A stretch of DNA of 64,000 nt from an uncultured Bacteroidales bacterium. Lineage in GTDB: Bacteria > Bacteroidota > Bacteroidia > Bacteroidales > UBA932. Under the pieces are notes generated by a model that ran no database searches, had not been told where the DNA came from, and was given only the letters and a program-made list of their open reading frames with translations. The stretch lies in contig CALUQB010000010.1 in assembly GCA_944322815.1 (NCBI GenBank), positions 1 through 64,000 on the forward strand. Reading direction: 5' to 3'. Shown here piece by piece: positions 7,684 to 16,032 of this stretch (the first letter of the stretch is position 1; the number at the start of each line of letters is the position of its first letter). A program made the translations under genes and the position numbers.

Positions 7684-9348
7684 TCAGGCCTGCTTCTGGA
7701 CAGGTCCGGAGGACGCCCTGAAGTCGATCACAGGGGATCTCAGGGCTTCCTTCAGTTCGTCATCGTAGCGCAGCCTGACTTTGATGCCGGCTTCCTGATA
7801 ATAATATCTGACAGCTATTTCCTCTTCGATGAACGGTATGATTTCATCCTTTTTCAGACGGATGAATTCTTCCTTGTCCATCGATATGGCTTTCTGCAGG
7901 GCTTCCAGTTCTGATTTCATGCTATCTGCCAGCCCGTCTTCCTCCAGAGCTTTCTTCATCTGGTCGAACAGCGTTTCCCCGCTGCTGCGATAGTCGAACT
8001 CCTGGGTACTGGCGAATTCCACGAAGTCTTCGAAATCCTCGTCGGTAAAATGGAAACTGTCCAGTTCCGGAATGCTGTCATACTGCTTTGCATACTTTAT
8101 GGCATATCTGTCGATGATTCCGTTCAGAACCAGAGAATACACGAGACGGCTGTAAGTAGGGGCCTCGAGCTTCACGTCCGGGGTGATTCCTCCACCATCG
8201 CGGACTGTGCGCCCGTGAGTGGTCTTGAACTCGTGAGTCAGCGAGTCAGGAATATGGCCGGCACTGCCGTCCTCATTCCTGTGGCTGTAGTCTATAGCCT
8301 GTACGCAACGTCCGCTTGGAGTATAGTACTTTGCCGTAGTCACTTTCAACTGTCCGTTGTAGACTATGGGCTTGACAGTCTGTACCAGGCCCTTGCCGAA
8401 TGTCCTTTCACCCATAATGGTGCCCCTGTCATGATCCTGGATGGCTCCTGATACTATTTCGGAAGAAGATGCGGAACCTGAGTCCACCAGAACTATCAGA
8501 GGTATTTCAGTATCTACAGGTTCGGCTGTCGTCCTGTATTCCCTGACAGATTCCGGAGTGTTTCCTTTTGCCGTTACCACGAGTGTCCCTTTAGGCAGGA
8601 AGAGCGAGACGATTCCGATAGCTTCGTTCATCAGTCCTCCGCCGTTGCCTCTCAGATCAAGTACTAGCCTTTTCATACCCTGCTCCTTGAGCTTGAAATA
8701 GCCGGCCTTGACATCATTGGCCACGTTGTCCGTAAAGCCGGACTGTCTGATATAACCGGTAGTGTCATCTACCATTCCCACATATTCGACATCCGGTATA
8801 TGTATCCTTTCGCGGACTATCGCTACTTCGGTAGTATCTCCGCTGATAGCTTTCAGTACTTTGAAATTCACCGTCGTACCGGGTTTTCCTTTCATTCGGT
8901 CGCTGCTTTCCGCCGTTTCCAGCCCTTTGGTAGCCACACCGTCTATGGCCAGGATTTCATCTCCGCATCTCAGCCCGTTTTTCCATGCAGGAGAGCCGTA
9001 GTACGGTTCGTTTATGATGACATTTCCGTCTTTCTCCTTGAAGATGATGGCACCGATACCTCCATAGGTCTTGGACAGCATCATCTGCAGATCCTCATTT
9101 TCCTCTTCAGGAATATATATGGTGTACGGATCCAGGTTTTCAAGCATGGCGTTGATTCCGACCCTCATGATTCTGTCCAGCGGGAGGCTGTCCACATACG
9201 ACCTGTTGAGTTCTTTCAGTATCGAACTTTCTATTTCCGTCCATTGGCCCAGTTTGAAACTCTTGCTCTGTCCATACGTCGTCGCACCGGAAAATCCTGA
9301 AACGGCGGCTGCCAGAACTGCTGCCGCAATGATATTTTTTTTCTTCAT
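7684..9348 (-). CDS. S41 family C-terminal processing peptidase
   Basis: Periplasmic serine protease (554 aa) of the Ctp/Prc type. It has a signal peptide (ends near TTYGQ), a PDZ domain at about residues 85-165 (YGGIGAIIF, NGLRCGDEILAIDGV) and a peptidase S41 core. Within the core, DSGSASSSEIVSGA carries the nucleophilic Ser and ERTFGKGLVQ the general-base Lys. A ~150-residue C-terminal tail is rich in Glu/Lys. Such proteases trim the C-termini of exported proteins. The likely -7 box (TATCTTTG on the minus strand, 9701-9708) lies 350 bases upstream, so the MITE-like element at 9361-9654 would sit in the 5' leader. Confidence 0.9.
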   Translation of the reverse strand: MKKKNIIAAAVLAAAVSGFSGATTYGQSKSFKLGQWTEIESSILKELNRSYVDSLPLDRIMRVGINAMLENLDPYTIYIPEEENEDLQMMLSKTYGGIGAIIFKEKDGNVIINEPYYGSPAWKNGLRCGDEILAIDGVATKGLETAESSDRMKGKPGTTVNFKVLKAISGDTTEVAIVRERIHIPDVEYVGMVDDTTGYIRQSGFTDNVANDVKAGYFKLKEQGMKRLVLDLRGNGGGLMNEAIGIVSLFLPKGTLVVTAKGNTPESVREYRTTAEPVDTEIPLIVLVDSGSASSSEIVSGAIQDHDRGTIMGERTFGKGLVQTVKPIVYNGQLKVTTAKYYTPSGRCVQAIDYSHRNEDGSAGHIPDSLTHEFKTTHGRTVRDGGGITPDVKLEAPTYSRLVYSLVLNGIIDRYAIKYAKQYDSIPELDSFHFTDEDFEDFVEFASTQEFDYRSSGETLFDQMKKALEEDGLADSMKSELEALQKAISMDKEEFIRLKKDEIIPFIEEEIAVRYYYQEAGIKVRLRYDDELKEALRSPVIDFRASSGPVQKQA

Positions 9349-9360
9349 AAATCGTACAAT

Positions 9361-9654
9361 AACGTCAGTTCGATGAATTATTTTACCCAGTACCAGAGAC
9401 TTCGTCGAACTGACGTTACGATTTCTCCGAAATCTCGTTCCTTTTACGTGTCATCCCTCTTAAATTGGGTGACTCAGTCACCCAATTACGTCTTTCTTCG
9501 AAAGACTGGCCCTGTCTTAACCCCCTGCACCCCCTATTAGGGGGATTTTCTTAGGCCTCTCGTATGGGAGAACTTGTCTACGGATTCGTTTCCCGAATCC
9601 TCAACAGAGGTAGTTCTCTGAAATTCACTGCGTACTTTTCATAGAACTCACGAT
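9361..9654. mobile_element. MITE-like element, copy A (294 bp)
   Basis: Non-coding element bounded by imperfect inverted repeats: AACGTCAGTTCGATGAA at 9361-9377 and its inverse at 9638-9654 (14 of 17 match). A third, inverted copy at 9401-9417 makes a 17-bp hairpin with the left end. The flanks carry a 5-bp direct duplication ACAAT (9356-9360 and 9655-9659), as left by transposition. Inside are further hairpins: ATTGGGTGACT with AGTCACCCAAT, GTCTTTC/GAAAGAC, CCCCCT/AGGGGG and GGATTCG/CGAATCC. A shorter relative lies at 43044-43242. There is no reading frame of note, so mobility would need a transposase in trans. Confidence 0.72.
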
Positions 9655-9667
9655 ACAATATATATTT

Positions 9668-9688
9668 ATTGGCCGGGGTCCGGCCAAT
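9668..9688. other. perfect 9-bp hairpin next to the MITE
   Basis: ATTGGCCGG (9668-9676) pairs with CCGGCCAAT (9680-9688) around a 3-base loop. No T-run follows on either strand, so it is not a clear terminator. It would lie in the 5' leader of the minus-strand S41 peptidase mRNA. Confidence 0.5.
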
Positions 9689-9700
9689 GCAATAATCATA

Positions 9701-9708
9701 CAAAGATA
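9701..9708 (-). promoter_or_regulatory. possible -7 element for the S41 peptidase gene
   Basis: On the minus strand this reads TATCTTTG, a full -7 match. A -33 TTG at the right spacing is not seen. If used, it gives a leader of about 350 bases that contains the hairpin at 9668-9688 and the whole repeat element. Confidence 0.35.
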
Positions 9709-9726
9709 TTAAATTTAACGTAACGA

Positions 9727-9759
9727 TTTGGAATATTGAAAATGATTTTTATAACTTTG
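9727..9759 (+). promoter_or_regulatory. promoter of rdgB-recO
   Basis: TTTG (9727-9730) and TAACTTTG (9752-9759) are spaced by 21 bases. The predicted start is near 9766, about 23 bases ahead of rdgB. Confidence 0.6.
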
Positions 9760-9788
9760 CGGCTGATTTAGACGAAAATAATGCAGTT

Positions 9789-10433
9789 ATGAAAATGGTT
9801 TTTGCAACGGGCAATAGCGGAAAACTGCGTGAGGCATCAGAGATTTTAGGTGGGGGATTTGAGCTCGTTACCCCTGCACAGATGGGAATCCATGAGGAAA
9901 TTCCCGAGACAGGTACGACCCTGAGGGCCAATTCGCAGCAGAAAGCTGACTACATCTGGGAACATTGTCACACTGACTGTTTTGCTGATGATACCGGTCT
10001 GGAAGTCGATTCACTAGGAGGCGCTCCAGGAGTGCATACAGCCAGATATGCCGGAGAAGAGAAAAGTTTCGACAAGAATATGGACAAGTTGCTTGACGAA
10101 CTTTCCAGAAAGGAGATGGAGGCTTCCATGATGAAGTCCATGGGCATCGCACCTAAAAAGAATCTTCGGAAAGCTCGTTTCAAAAGCGTGGTCACACTCA
10201 TCATTGACGGTCAGAGACATTTTTTCAACGGTATACTTGAAGGCAGCATAGCCAGGACGAAGTCCGGCAAGGGCGGGTTCGGATACGATCCTGTATTCAT
10301 CGCGGACGATTATCCTGCAGTCACTCTGGCGGAAATTACCGAAGAACAGAAGAATTCCATATCCCACAGGGGAAAGGCTCTCCGTGCCATGGCAGAATTT
10401 CTCAAAGGTGTTTCCGCACCAGTAAAAGCCTGA
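9789..10433 (+). CDS. rdgB: XTP/dITP diphosphatase (RdgB/HAM1)
   Basis: House-cleaning pyrophosphatase (214 aa) that removes XTP, ITP and dITP from the nucleotide pool. Motifs: the substrate loop ATGNSGKLREA at the N-terminus, the catalytic ADDTGLEVDSLGGAPGVHTARYAG, GFGYDPVF in the centre and SHRGKALRAM at the C-terminus. A ~20-residue Met/Lys-rich insertion (KEMEASMMKSMGIAPKKN) after the helix at residue ~100 makes it a little longer than the usual ~195 aa. It is followed 19 bp later by recO. Confidence 0.93.
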   Translation: MKMVFATGNSGKLREASEILGGGFELVTPAQMGIHEEIPETGTTLRANSQQKADYIWEHCHTDCFADDTGLEVDSLGGAPGVHTARYAGEEKSFDKNMDKLLDELSRKEMEASMMKSMGIAPKKNLRKARFKSVVTLIIDGQRHFFNGILEGSIARTKSGKGGFGYDPVFIADDYPAVTLAEITEEQKNSISHRGKALRAMAEFLKGVSAPVKA

Positions 10434-10452
10434 GCCTGAATTTTCCCTGGAC

Positions 10453-11106
10453 ATGCTGAACAGTTCGGAATTCATCTTGCTGCATACGACGAGATTCGGA
10501 GAAAAGTCCATGGTCCTCCATACCCTGTCGAAAGAGTACGGGAGGAAAGGGCTTTTCGTCAGGAATATATCCCACAGGTCAGTGTCATCGATGTTTTTCC
10601 CTCTGGCCGTGATCGAGGCCGACATCATGGAGACTTCCAAGTCCAGGCTTTTCACTGCCAGAAATCTGGCCTTGAGTCATCCTCTTTCCGGAATCAGGAA
10701 CAACATCCGCAAAAGCGCAATATCCATGTTCATCAGTGAAGTCCTGTATCGTGTGATACGTGAAGGGTTTGCTGACCGGGCATTGTACGAAATGTGTGAA
10801 AAGGATATTCTGCTCCTGGATGCGCTGGAAGACGATTTCAGCAATTTTCATTTGTATTTCCTGCTGGATTTCATCATTGCTCTGGGCTTCAGCCCGGAGC
10901 CGCAGGATCTGGAACCGTTCATGGGCGGACATTCGGCTCTTGTTTCGGAATTCATCGGAAAACCTTTTTCAGAAGCCATGCTGATACCGATGTCAGGAGA
11001 ATTGCGCAACGACATGGCGGAAAGGCTTCTGAAATACATAGAGTTTCATACGGAATCCGCTGTCAACGTGAATTCACTGAAAGTCCTGCACGAACTGTTC
11101 CGCTGA
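10453..11106 (+). CDS. recO: DNA repair protein RecO
   Basis: RecO (217 aa) loads RecA onto SSB-coated DNA in the RecFOR pathway. The N-terminal OB fold is visible (FILLHTTRFGEKSMVLHTLSKEYGRKGLFV), followed by an all-helical domain. The Cys4 zinc-binding site found in many RecO proteins is absent, and the protein is on the short side. It is probably in an operon with rdgB, and is convergent with the U32 gene, leaving only 23 bp between the stops. Confidence 0.85.
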   Translation: MLNSSEFILLHTTRFGEKSMVLHTLSKEYGRKGLFVRNISHRSVSSMFFPLAVIEADIMETSKSRLFTARNLALSHPLSGIRNNIRKSAISMFISEVLYRVIREGFADRALYEMCEKDILLLDALEDDFSNFHLYFLLDFIIALGFSPEPQDLEPFMGGHSALVSEFIGKPFSEAMLIPMSGELRNDMAERLLKYIEFHTESAVNVNSLKVLHELFR

Positions 11107-11129
11107 CTTGCAGTCAGATCCGTGCAATC

Positions 11130-12383
11130 CTATTCTTCAGCCCAGATGTAGACCTTGTCTGAACGTCTGAGCTTTTCCGTCTGACCGCCGAGATCTACAG
11201 GAATCGAGCAGAATACCCCTTTCCCTGCTTCCTGAACAGATTTCAGGTCTACCCGGATTTCTCCGACAGTCAGTTCCACTACTCCCGTAGTCGGTCCGAT
11301 GATCAGTATCCTGTCGTTTTTCTTCAGGGCGGCTGATTCTATCAGGATTTCGGCAACACCGAGTTTCGCGAACCAGTTGGTGACTTTCCCGCAGTAAACT
11401 TTTTTTCGGGTAGCCTTGCTCCCGTATACTTCGCTCCATTCTCCAAGCCTGGCTCCCTGGTAGTAGCCGTCCCAGAATCCTCTGTTGAAGACTTCCGCCA
11501 GCTCTTTCTTGAGTTCCGCAGCCAGTTGGGGAGTGTAACTTCCGTCACAGACGGCATCTGCGGCCCTGCGGTAGCATGAGGCCGTGCGTTTTACATATTC
11601 GGCAGATCGGGCGCGGCCTTCGATTTTGAATACGGTGACACCGGCATCTATGATTTTGTCCATGAATTCTATGGTGCACAGGTCTTTGGGGGACATGATG
11701 TATTTGTTGTCAACCACGAGCCGGTTTCCTGTTTCCAGATCCGTCACTTCATAGCCGCGTCTGCATATCTGATAGCATGATCCTCTGTTCGCGGATGCAC
11801 CGTATTCGTGAAGGCTCAGATAGCACTTTCCCGAGATGGCCATGCACAAGGCTCCATGGGCAAACATTTCTATTCCTACGCGGTGTCCGGACGGTCCCTT
11901 GATGTCTTCAGAGTCTATGATGGATTTTATTTCCTTAACCTGGTGCAGATTCAGTTCTCTGGCGAGAACTATTACATCCGCATATCCGGCGTAGAAGCGG
12001 AGGGCTTCGACATTCGATATGCTGAGCTGGGTCGAAATATGCACTTCGAGCCCGATGGATCTTGCATGGATGATGGCGGCCATGTCAGAGGCTATGACGG
12101 CTGACACCCCTGCTTTCCTGGCTGCATCGAGGGTCTTTCTCATGTCCTCCAGATCTTCCTGATACAGTACGATGTTCAGTGTCAGATAAGACCGGACACC
12201 GTGTTCCCTGCATATCCTGCATATCTCCGGGAGATCTTCCATCCTGAAATTGTTCGCAGAGTGGGATCTCATGTTCAGTTTTTCCACTCCGAAATATACC
12301 GAATCGGCACCTCCCTGAATGGCTGCCTGCAGACATTCGAAATTTCCCGCAGGGGCCATTATCTCCAAATCTTTCCTGTCCAT
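11130..12383 (-). CDS. U32 family protein, TrhP-like tRNA hydroxylation factor
   Basis: A 417-aa protein of the peptidase U32 family, with the TIM-barrel start MAPAGNFECLQAAIQGGADSVYFG. The Cys cluster GALCMAISGKCYLS...NRGSCYQICRRGY matches the family members that act in prephenate-dependent hydroxylation of tRNA uridine-34 (TrhP/YegQ) rather than true proteases. DLCTIEFMDKIIDAGVTVFKIEGRARS is another family block. It lies one base after the polyprenyl synthetase stop, so the two genes form an operon. Which U32 subfamily it belongs to needs a tree. Confidence 0.8.
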   Translation of the reverse strand: MDRKDLEIMAPAGNFECLQAAIQGGADSVYFGVEKLNMRSHSANNFRMEDLPEICRICREHGVRSYLTLNIVLYQEDLEDMRKTLDAARKAGVSAVIASDMAAIIHARSIGLEVHISTQLSISNVEALRFYAGYADVIVLARELNLHQVKEIKSIIDSEDIKGPSGHRVGIEMFAHGALCMAISGKCYLSLHEYGASANRGSCYQICRRGYEVTDLETGNRLVVDNKYIMSPKDLCTIEFMDKIIDAGVTVFKIEGRARSAEYVKRTASCYRRAADAVCDGSYTPQLAAELKKELAEVFNRGFWDGYYQGARLGEWSEVYGSKATRKKVYCGKVTNWFAKLGVAEILIESAALKKNDRILIIGPTTGVVELTVGEIRVDLKSVQEAGKGVFCSIPVDLGGQTEKLRRSDKVYIWAEE

Positions 12384-12384
12384 A

Positions 12385-13401
12385 TCATTTGTTCCTGTCG
12401 AGAAGTCTGTCGGCGTATCGGTGGAGCATTTCGTAACGGACTTTCGTAAGTCCGATCATGCCTGCATAATTCATGGCCTGGGCGTGCAGCTTGATGATTT
12501 CATACTTGACATCTTCATCTATACCCAGAGCTTCGTATATTTCCTTGACCTTGTCTATCTTGGCTGATTTGTCTGCTTCATTTTCCGCTTTCATCTCCAT
12601 CGTCCTGAGAAGGGCCGCCTTGCCGAATTTCGGGTCAATGGCTCCGGAGTTTTCCAGTTCCTCGCCTTTTTCGATGGCCCTGGTCAGCAGCCAGGTCTTC
12701 TTGTTGTTTATGATGTCACCTCCTATCTTTTTCCCGAAAACGGCGGAGTCTCCATATGTATCCAGATAGTCGTCGGTGATCTGGAAGGCAAGTCCGAGGT
12801 CGTAGCCGAATTTATACAGAAGGTCGCAGCTTCTCCGGTCGGCTCCTGCGATGAGAGCTCCAAGTTTGGCCGAGCATGCAATGAGCACAGCTGTCTTGAG
12901 CCCTATCATTTTCATGTAGGATTCCATGGATACTGTCTTTTCGTTTTCGAAATCCATGTCGTACTGCTGCCCTTCGCATACCTGGGCGGCGGTCGTGGTG
13001 AAAAGGTCCATCACCTGCGGCAGGACTTCCACAGGGGCCATGGCTATCCTGCGGTAGCTGTCTATCGACATGACATCGCCGGAGATGATGGCAGTATTGT
13101 TGTCCCATTTCCGGCAGACGGTAGGGACTCCGCGCCGCATGTCGGAATTGTCCATGATGTCATCGTGAATCAGAGTGAAACTGTGGAACACTTCCAGAGC
13201 CGCAGCCGGTTCCAGTATCCTTTCATCGAAACTGTCCTTGAAAAGGGAATAGGCTATCAGGCACAGACGCGGACGTACCCGCTTCCCTCCTATACCTATC
13301 ATGTACCGCAGCGGATCATACAGTCCGGCAGGTTCATCGCTGAAGCTGATGTTTTCAAACAGACTTTTCAGCGTATCTTCAATCTGGTTCTCGTTGATCA
13401 T
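12385..13401 (-). CDS. polyprenyl synthetase (trans-isoprenyl diphosphate synthase)
   Basis: A 338-aa class I prenyltransferase that chains isopentenyl diphosphate onto an allylic primer, to make the precursor of menaquinone or a related polyprenol. First Asp-rich motif: LIHDDIMDNSDMRRG; second: FQITDDYLDTYG; also GGKRVRPRL. The frame is open to 13464, but residues upstream of MINENQ come from the repeat at 13433-13510. I therefore start at 13401, about 26 bases after the start site predicted from the repeat-borne promoter. Chain length cannot be judged from sequence alone. Confidence 0.88.
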   Translation of the reverse strand: MINENQIEDTLKSLFENISFSDEPAGLYDPLRYMIGIGGKRVRPRLCLIAYSLFKDSFDERILEPAAALEVFHSFTLIHDDIMDNSDMRRGVPTVCRKWDNNTAIISGDVMSIDSYRRIAMAPVEVLPQVMDLFTTTAAQVCEGQQYDMDFENEKTVSMESYMKMIGLKTAVLIACSAKLGALIAGADRRSCDLLYKFGYDLGLAFQITDDYLDTYGDSAVFGKKIGGDIINNKKTWLLTRAIEKGEELENSGAIDPKFGKAALLRTMEMKAENEADKSAKIDKVKEIYEALGIDEDVKYEIIKLHAQAMNYAGMIGLTKVRYEMLHRYADRLLDRNK

Positions 13402-13432
13402 GGCTAAAACATTTATTTCGTCCGGTTTTATG

Positions 13433-13510
13433 GCAAATATACGCAGAAGCCGAATGCAATGCAAGCGAACTTGTTCGAATTACATTGCTGAGGCGTGAAC
13501 AGTATATGTG
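13433..13510 (-). repeat. promoter-bearing dispersed repeat, copy 1
   Basis: First of three copies of an 80-90 bp repeat beginning GCAAATATACGCAGAAGCC. It shares a conserved core (AATGCAATGCAAGCGAACTT) and an end close to ATATGTG. Read on the minus strand it holds TTG, then 20 bases, then TATATTTG (13434-13441), a complete promoter pointing at the polyprenyl synthetase 26 bases away. The core also forms an imperfect inverted repeat (GCAATG ... CATTGC) overlapping the -33 region. Confidence 0.8.
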
Positions 13511-13521
13511 GCGCGATAGCG

Positions 13522-13598
13522 GCAAATATACGCAGAAGCCGAATGCAATGCAAGCGAACTTGTTTAATTTCCATTCCCGAAGTGCTACAGTATATGTG
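13522..13598 (-). repeat. promoter-bearing dispersed repeat, copy 2
   Basis: Second copy, in tandem with copy 1 at 89-bp spacing and in the same orientation. The first ~45 bases are identical to copy 1, including TATATTTG on the minus strand (13523-13530). The second half has diverged, so the inverted repeat is largely lost. It could give a second start site for the polyprenyl synthetase operon. Confidence 0.78.
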
Positions 13599-13625
13599 GT
13601 GAAGCCGAATATAATAAAAATACAT

Positions 13626-13633
13626 TATCTTTG
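13626..13633 (+). promoter_or_regulatory. possible -7 element for rsgA
   Basis: TATCTTTG matches the -7 form, 20 bases ahead of the rsgA start. There is no good TTTG 19-21 bases upstream; that position falls in the end of repeat copy 2. Confidence 0.45.
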
Positions 13634-13653
13634 TAAGGATTTGACTATACGGA

Positions 13654-14601
13654 ATGAACTCGGAAAATACTGCTACAGTAGTGAAACATACGGGAAGCCA
13701 TTACATGCTTTCCAGGCTTCCGGAATGGAATCTTTTTCCTGCAGTGCTCAGGGGTAGGATCCGGCTGAAAGGCAGCACGGCCACAAATCCTGTGGCGGTA
13801 GGGGATGTCGTAGTCTACGAATCCGATAACGGCCTGCCTACGCTTGAGAATCCTGCCGTTATCAAATCAGTGCAGGAGAGAAGGAATTATGTCATCAGGA
13901 AATCGGCGAACCTGTCCCGCCAGGCTCATATCATAGCCGCCAATATCGATCAGGCTTTCATAGTGGTGACTCTGGATTTTCCGGAGGTGAAGTTGCCGTT
14001 TCTGGACAGGATACTGGTGACATGCGAAGTATACAATGTGCATCCGGTCATCGTGCTGAACAAGACAGACCTTTTCCGTGAAGCATATTCAGAGCAGCTG
14101 GAGGCATTCCACAGAATATATGAAGGCGCAGGTTACAGGGTGATGGAGGTTTCCGCCCTGAAAGGAGAAGGCGTGGATGCCCTGAGGGAGAGCTGCAGGG
14201 ACAGGATTTCCCTTTTTTCCGGTGTCTCGGGCGTGGGCAAATCATCTCTGATCAAGGCGATGGATCCCGGACTTGAACTGAAAATCGGGGAAATTTCCGA
14301 GGCCCATCTGCAGGGACGGCATACTACTACGTTCTATGAGATGTATCCCCTTTCTTCAGGCGGTTTCATCATCGATACTCCGGGTATCAGAGGATTCGGG
14401 CTGGTCGATATAGAACCGGAGGAGATAGCCCTGTATTTCCCGGAAATGTTGAAGGCATCGGAAGGATGCCGGTTCACCCCGTGCACGCATACGCATGAAC
14501 CCGGATGTGCGGTGAAGGCTGCCGTGGAGGAGGGAACAGTGAGCTACGAAAGGTATTCTTCGTATCTGGGCATGCTGGAAGAGGGTAGAAAATACAGATA
14601 A
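13654..14601 (+). CDS. rsgA: ribosome small subunit-dependent GTPase A
   Basis: RsgA/YjeQ (315 aa) is a circularly permuted GTPase that acts late in 30S assembly. An N-terminal OB fold is followed by the G-motifs in permuted order: NKTD (G4) first, then GVSGVGKSS (G1, P-loop) and DTPGIRGFG (G3). The C-terminal zinc site CRFTPCTHTHEPGC has the expected Cys/His ligands. The stop overlaps the MATE start (TAATG). Confidence 0.94.
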   Translation: MNSENTATVVKHTGSHYMLSRLPEWNLFPAVLRGRIRLKGSTATNPVAVGDVVVYESDNGLPTLENPAVIKSVQERRNYVIRKSANLSRQAHIIAANIDQAFIVVTLDFPEVKLPFLDRILVTCEVYNVHPVIVLNKTDLFREAYSEQLEAFHRIYEGAGYRVMEVSALKGEGVDALRESCRDRISLFSGVSGVGKSSLIKAMDPGLELKIGEISEAHLQGRHTTTFYEMYPLSSGGFIIDTPGIRGFGLVDIEPEEIALYFPEMLKASEGCRFTPCTHTHEPGCAVKAAVEEGTVSYERYSSYLGMLEEGRKYR

Positions 14602-16010
14602 TGGGAGTCAACAGAAACATACTGAATCTGGCAGTGCCAAGTATCCTGGCCAACATCACGGTACCGTTGGTCGGCATGGTGGATATTGCCGTGGCAGGGC
14701 ATCTGGACGCTTCTTCCGTGGCGTCCGTAGCTACATTGATAGGCGGTATCGCTATCGGTACCATGCTTTTCGATCTGCTGTACTGGAATTTCGGTTTCCT
14801 TAGAGTCGGTACCGGAGGCCTGACGGCACAGGCTTTCGGAAAGGGGGACATGAGGGAGGCTGCGGATATTTTTACCAGAGCTGCGGGAATCGCATTGGGC
14901 TGCGCCCTGCTTCTTCTTGCTGTCCAGTGGCTTTTCCTGAAGCTGGCATTCATGGTAGTGGACTGTTCGCCGGAAGTTGAGGCTCTCGCTTCCCGATATT
15001 TTTTCATCAGGATATGGGCGTCTCCGGCGACATTGAGCCTTATGGCTTTCAAGGGCTGGTTCATTGGGATGCAGGACAGTATTTCGCCTATGGTTACGGA
15101 TCTTGTCGTGAACGGCATGAATGTATTGGCCAGCGTGCTGCTGGCCTTCGGGTTTTCGGCAGGCCGGTTTTCGTGGGAAGGAATGGGGTTTTCAGGGATT
15201 GCGGCAGGCACTGTGATAGCGCAGTATACGGGACTGCTTTGCGCCGTGATTATACTTGCCGTGAAATACGGGAAGAAGGTATTTGCCGCCTACAGGCCGG
15301 ACGATGCGGTATCTGCGTTTAACGGTGACCGTATGCGGCGTTTCTTTACCGTGAATTCGGATCTCTTCGTCAGATCTCTGTGCTTTATCGGCATTTATAT
15401 CGGATTTACCACGTTTTCGGCACATTACGGGGACTTGCTCCTCGCTTCGAGTACCATACTGATGAAGATCATGATGCTGTTCTCGTATTTTACCGACGGG
15501 TTTGCCTATGCAGGTGAGGCTCTGACCGGAAGGTACATCGGGGCAGGTGACAGGGCCATGCTGAAACGGACTGTCAGATTTGTGTTCGTGTGGAGCATGA
15601 GCATCGGTCTGGTCTTCATGTTCATATACGCTTTCGCAGGGCTGCCGATACTGAAAGTGATGACTACGGATTACGAGGTCGTGGATGTGTCTCTGAAATA
15701 TATGCCGTGGATGGTCCTGATGCCTCTGGCCGGCTGTGCCGCCTTTGCCTGGGACGGCATCTTTATAGGAGCTACGGCATCGAAACCTATCCGCAATACG
15801 ATGATCCTCGCTGCTGCTGCGTTTTTCCTGGTATATCTGGCCGGTACTGGCCTGCTGGGAATTCTGTCTCCTGACGGACTCTCTCCTGTGCTTGCCGTCC
15901 ATATTCTGCTGGCGGCCTATCTGATCCATCTCGTGGTCAGGACAGTGTATCTGTCGTCCCGTTACCGGAAAGATGTCCTGACAGCTCCGTTCAGGGAAGC
16001 TGATGTTTGA
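14601..16010 (+). CDS. MATE family efflux transporter (DinF-like)
   Basis: A 469-aa inner-membrane protein with about 12 hydrophobic segments and the MATE start NLAVPSILANITVPLVGMVDIAVAG. FDLLYWNFGFLRVGTGGLTAQAFG is the conserved block after TM2, as in the DinF/NorM-like branch. It probably exports cationic compounds in exchange for Na+ or H+. Translation is coupled to rsgA, and the 3' end overlaps the upstream part of the ndk leader. Confidence 0.88.
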   Translation: MGVNRNILNLAVPSILANITVPLVGMVDIAVAGHLDASSVASVATLIGGIAIGTMLFDLLYWNFGFLRVGTGGLTAQAFGKGDMREAADIFTRAAGIALGCALLLLAVQWLFLKLAFMVVDCSPEVEALASRYFFIRIWASPATLSLMAFKGWFIGMQDSISPMVTDLVVNGMNVLASVLLAFGFSAGRFSWEGMGFSGIAAGTVIAQYTGLLCAVIILAVKYGKKVFAAYRPDDAVSAFNGDRMRRFFTVNSDLFVRSLCFIGIYIGFTTFSAHYGDLLLASSTILMKIMMLFSYFTDGFAYAGEALTGRYIGAGDRAMLKRTVRFVFVWSMSIGLVFMFIYAFAGLPILKVMTTDYEVVDVSLKYMPWMVLMPLAGCAAFAWDGIFIGATASKPIRNTMILAAAAFFLVYLAGTGLLGILSPDGLSPVLAVHILLAAYLIHLVVRTVYLSSRYRKDVLTAPFREADV

Positions 16011-16032
16011 AACACGAATTAAACTTCAAGAT

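Noticed and set aside
13485..13757. small plus-strand frame with a KPNAMQANLF peptide, also seen at 33721-34029
   Set aside because: The shared peptide comes only from translating the dispersed promoter repeat; no start signal or conserved domain supports a protein.
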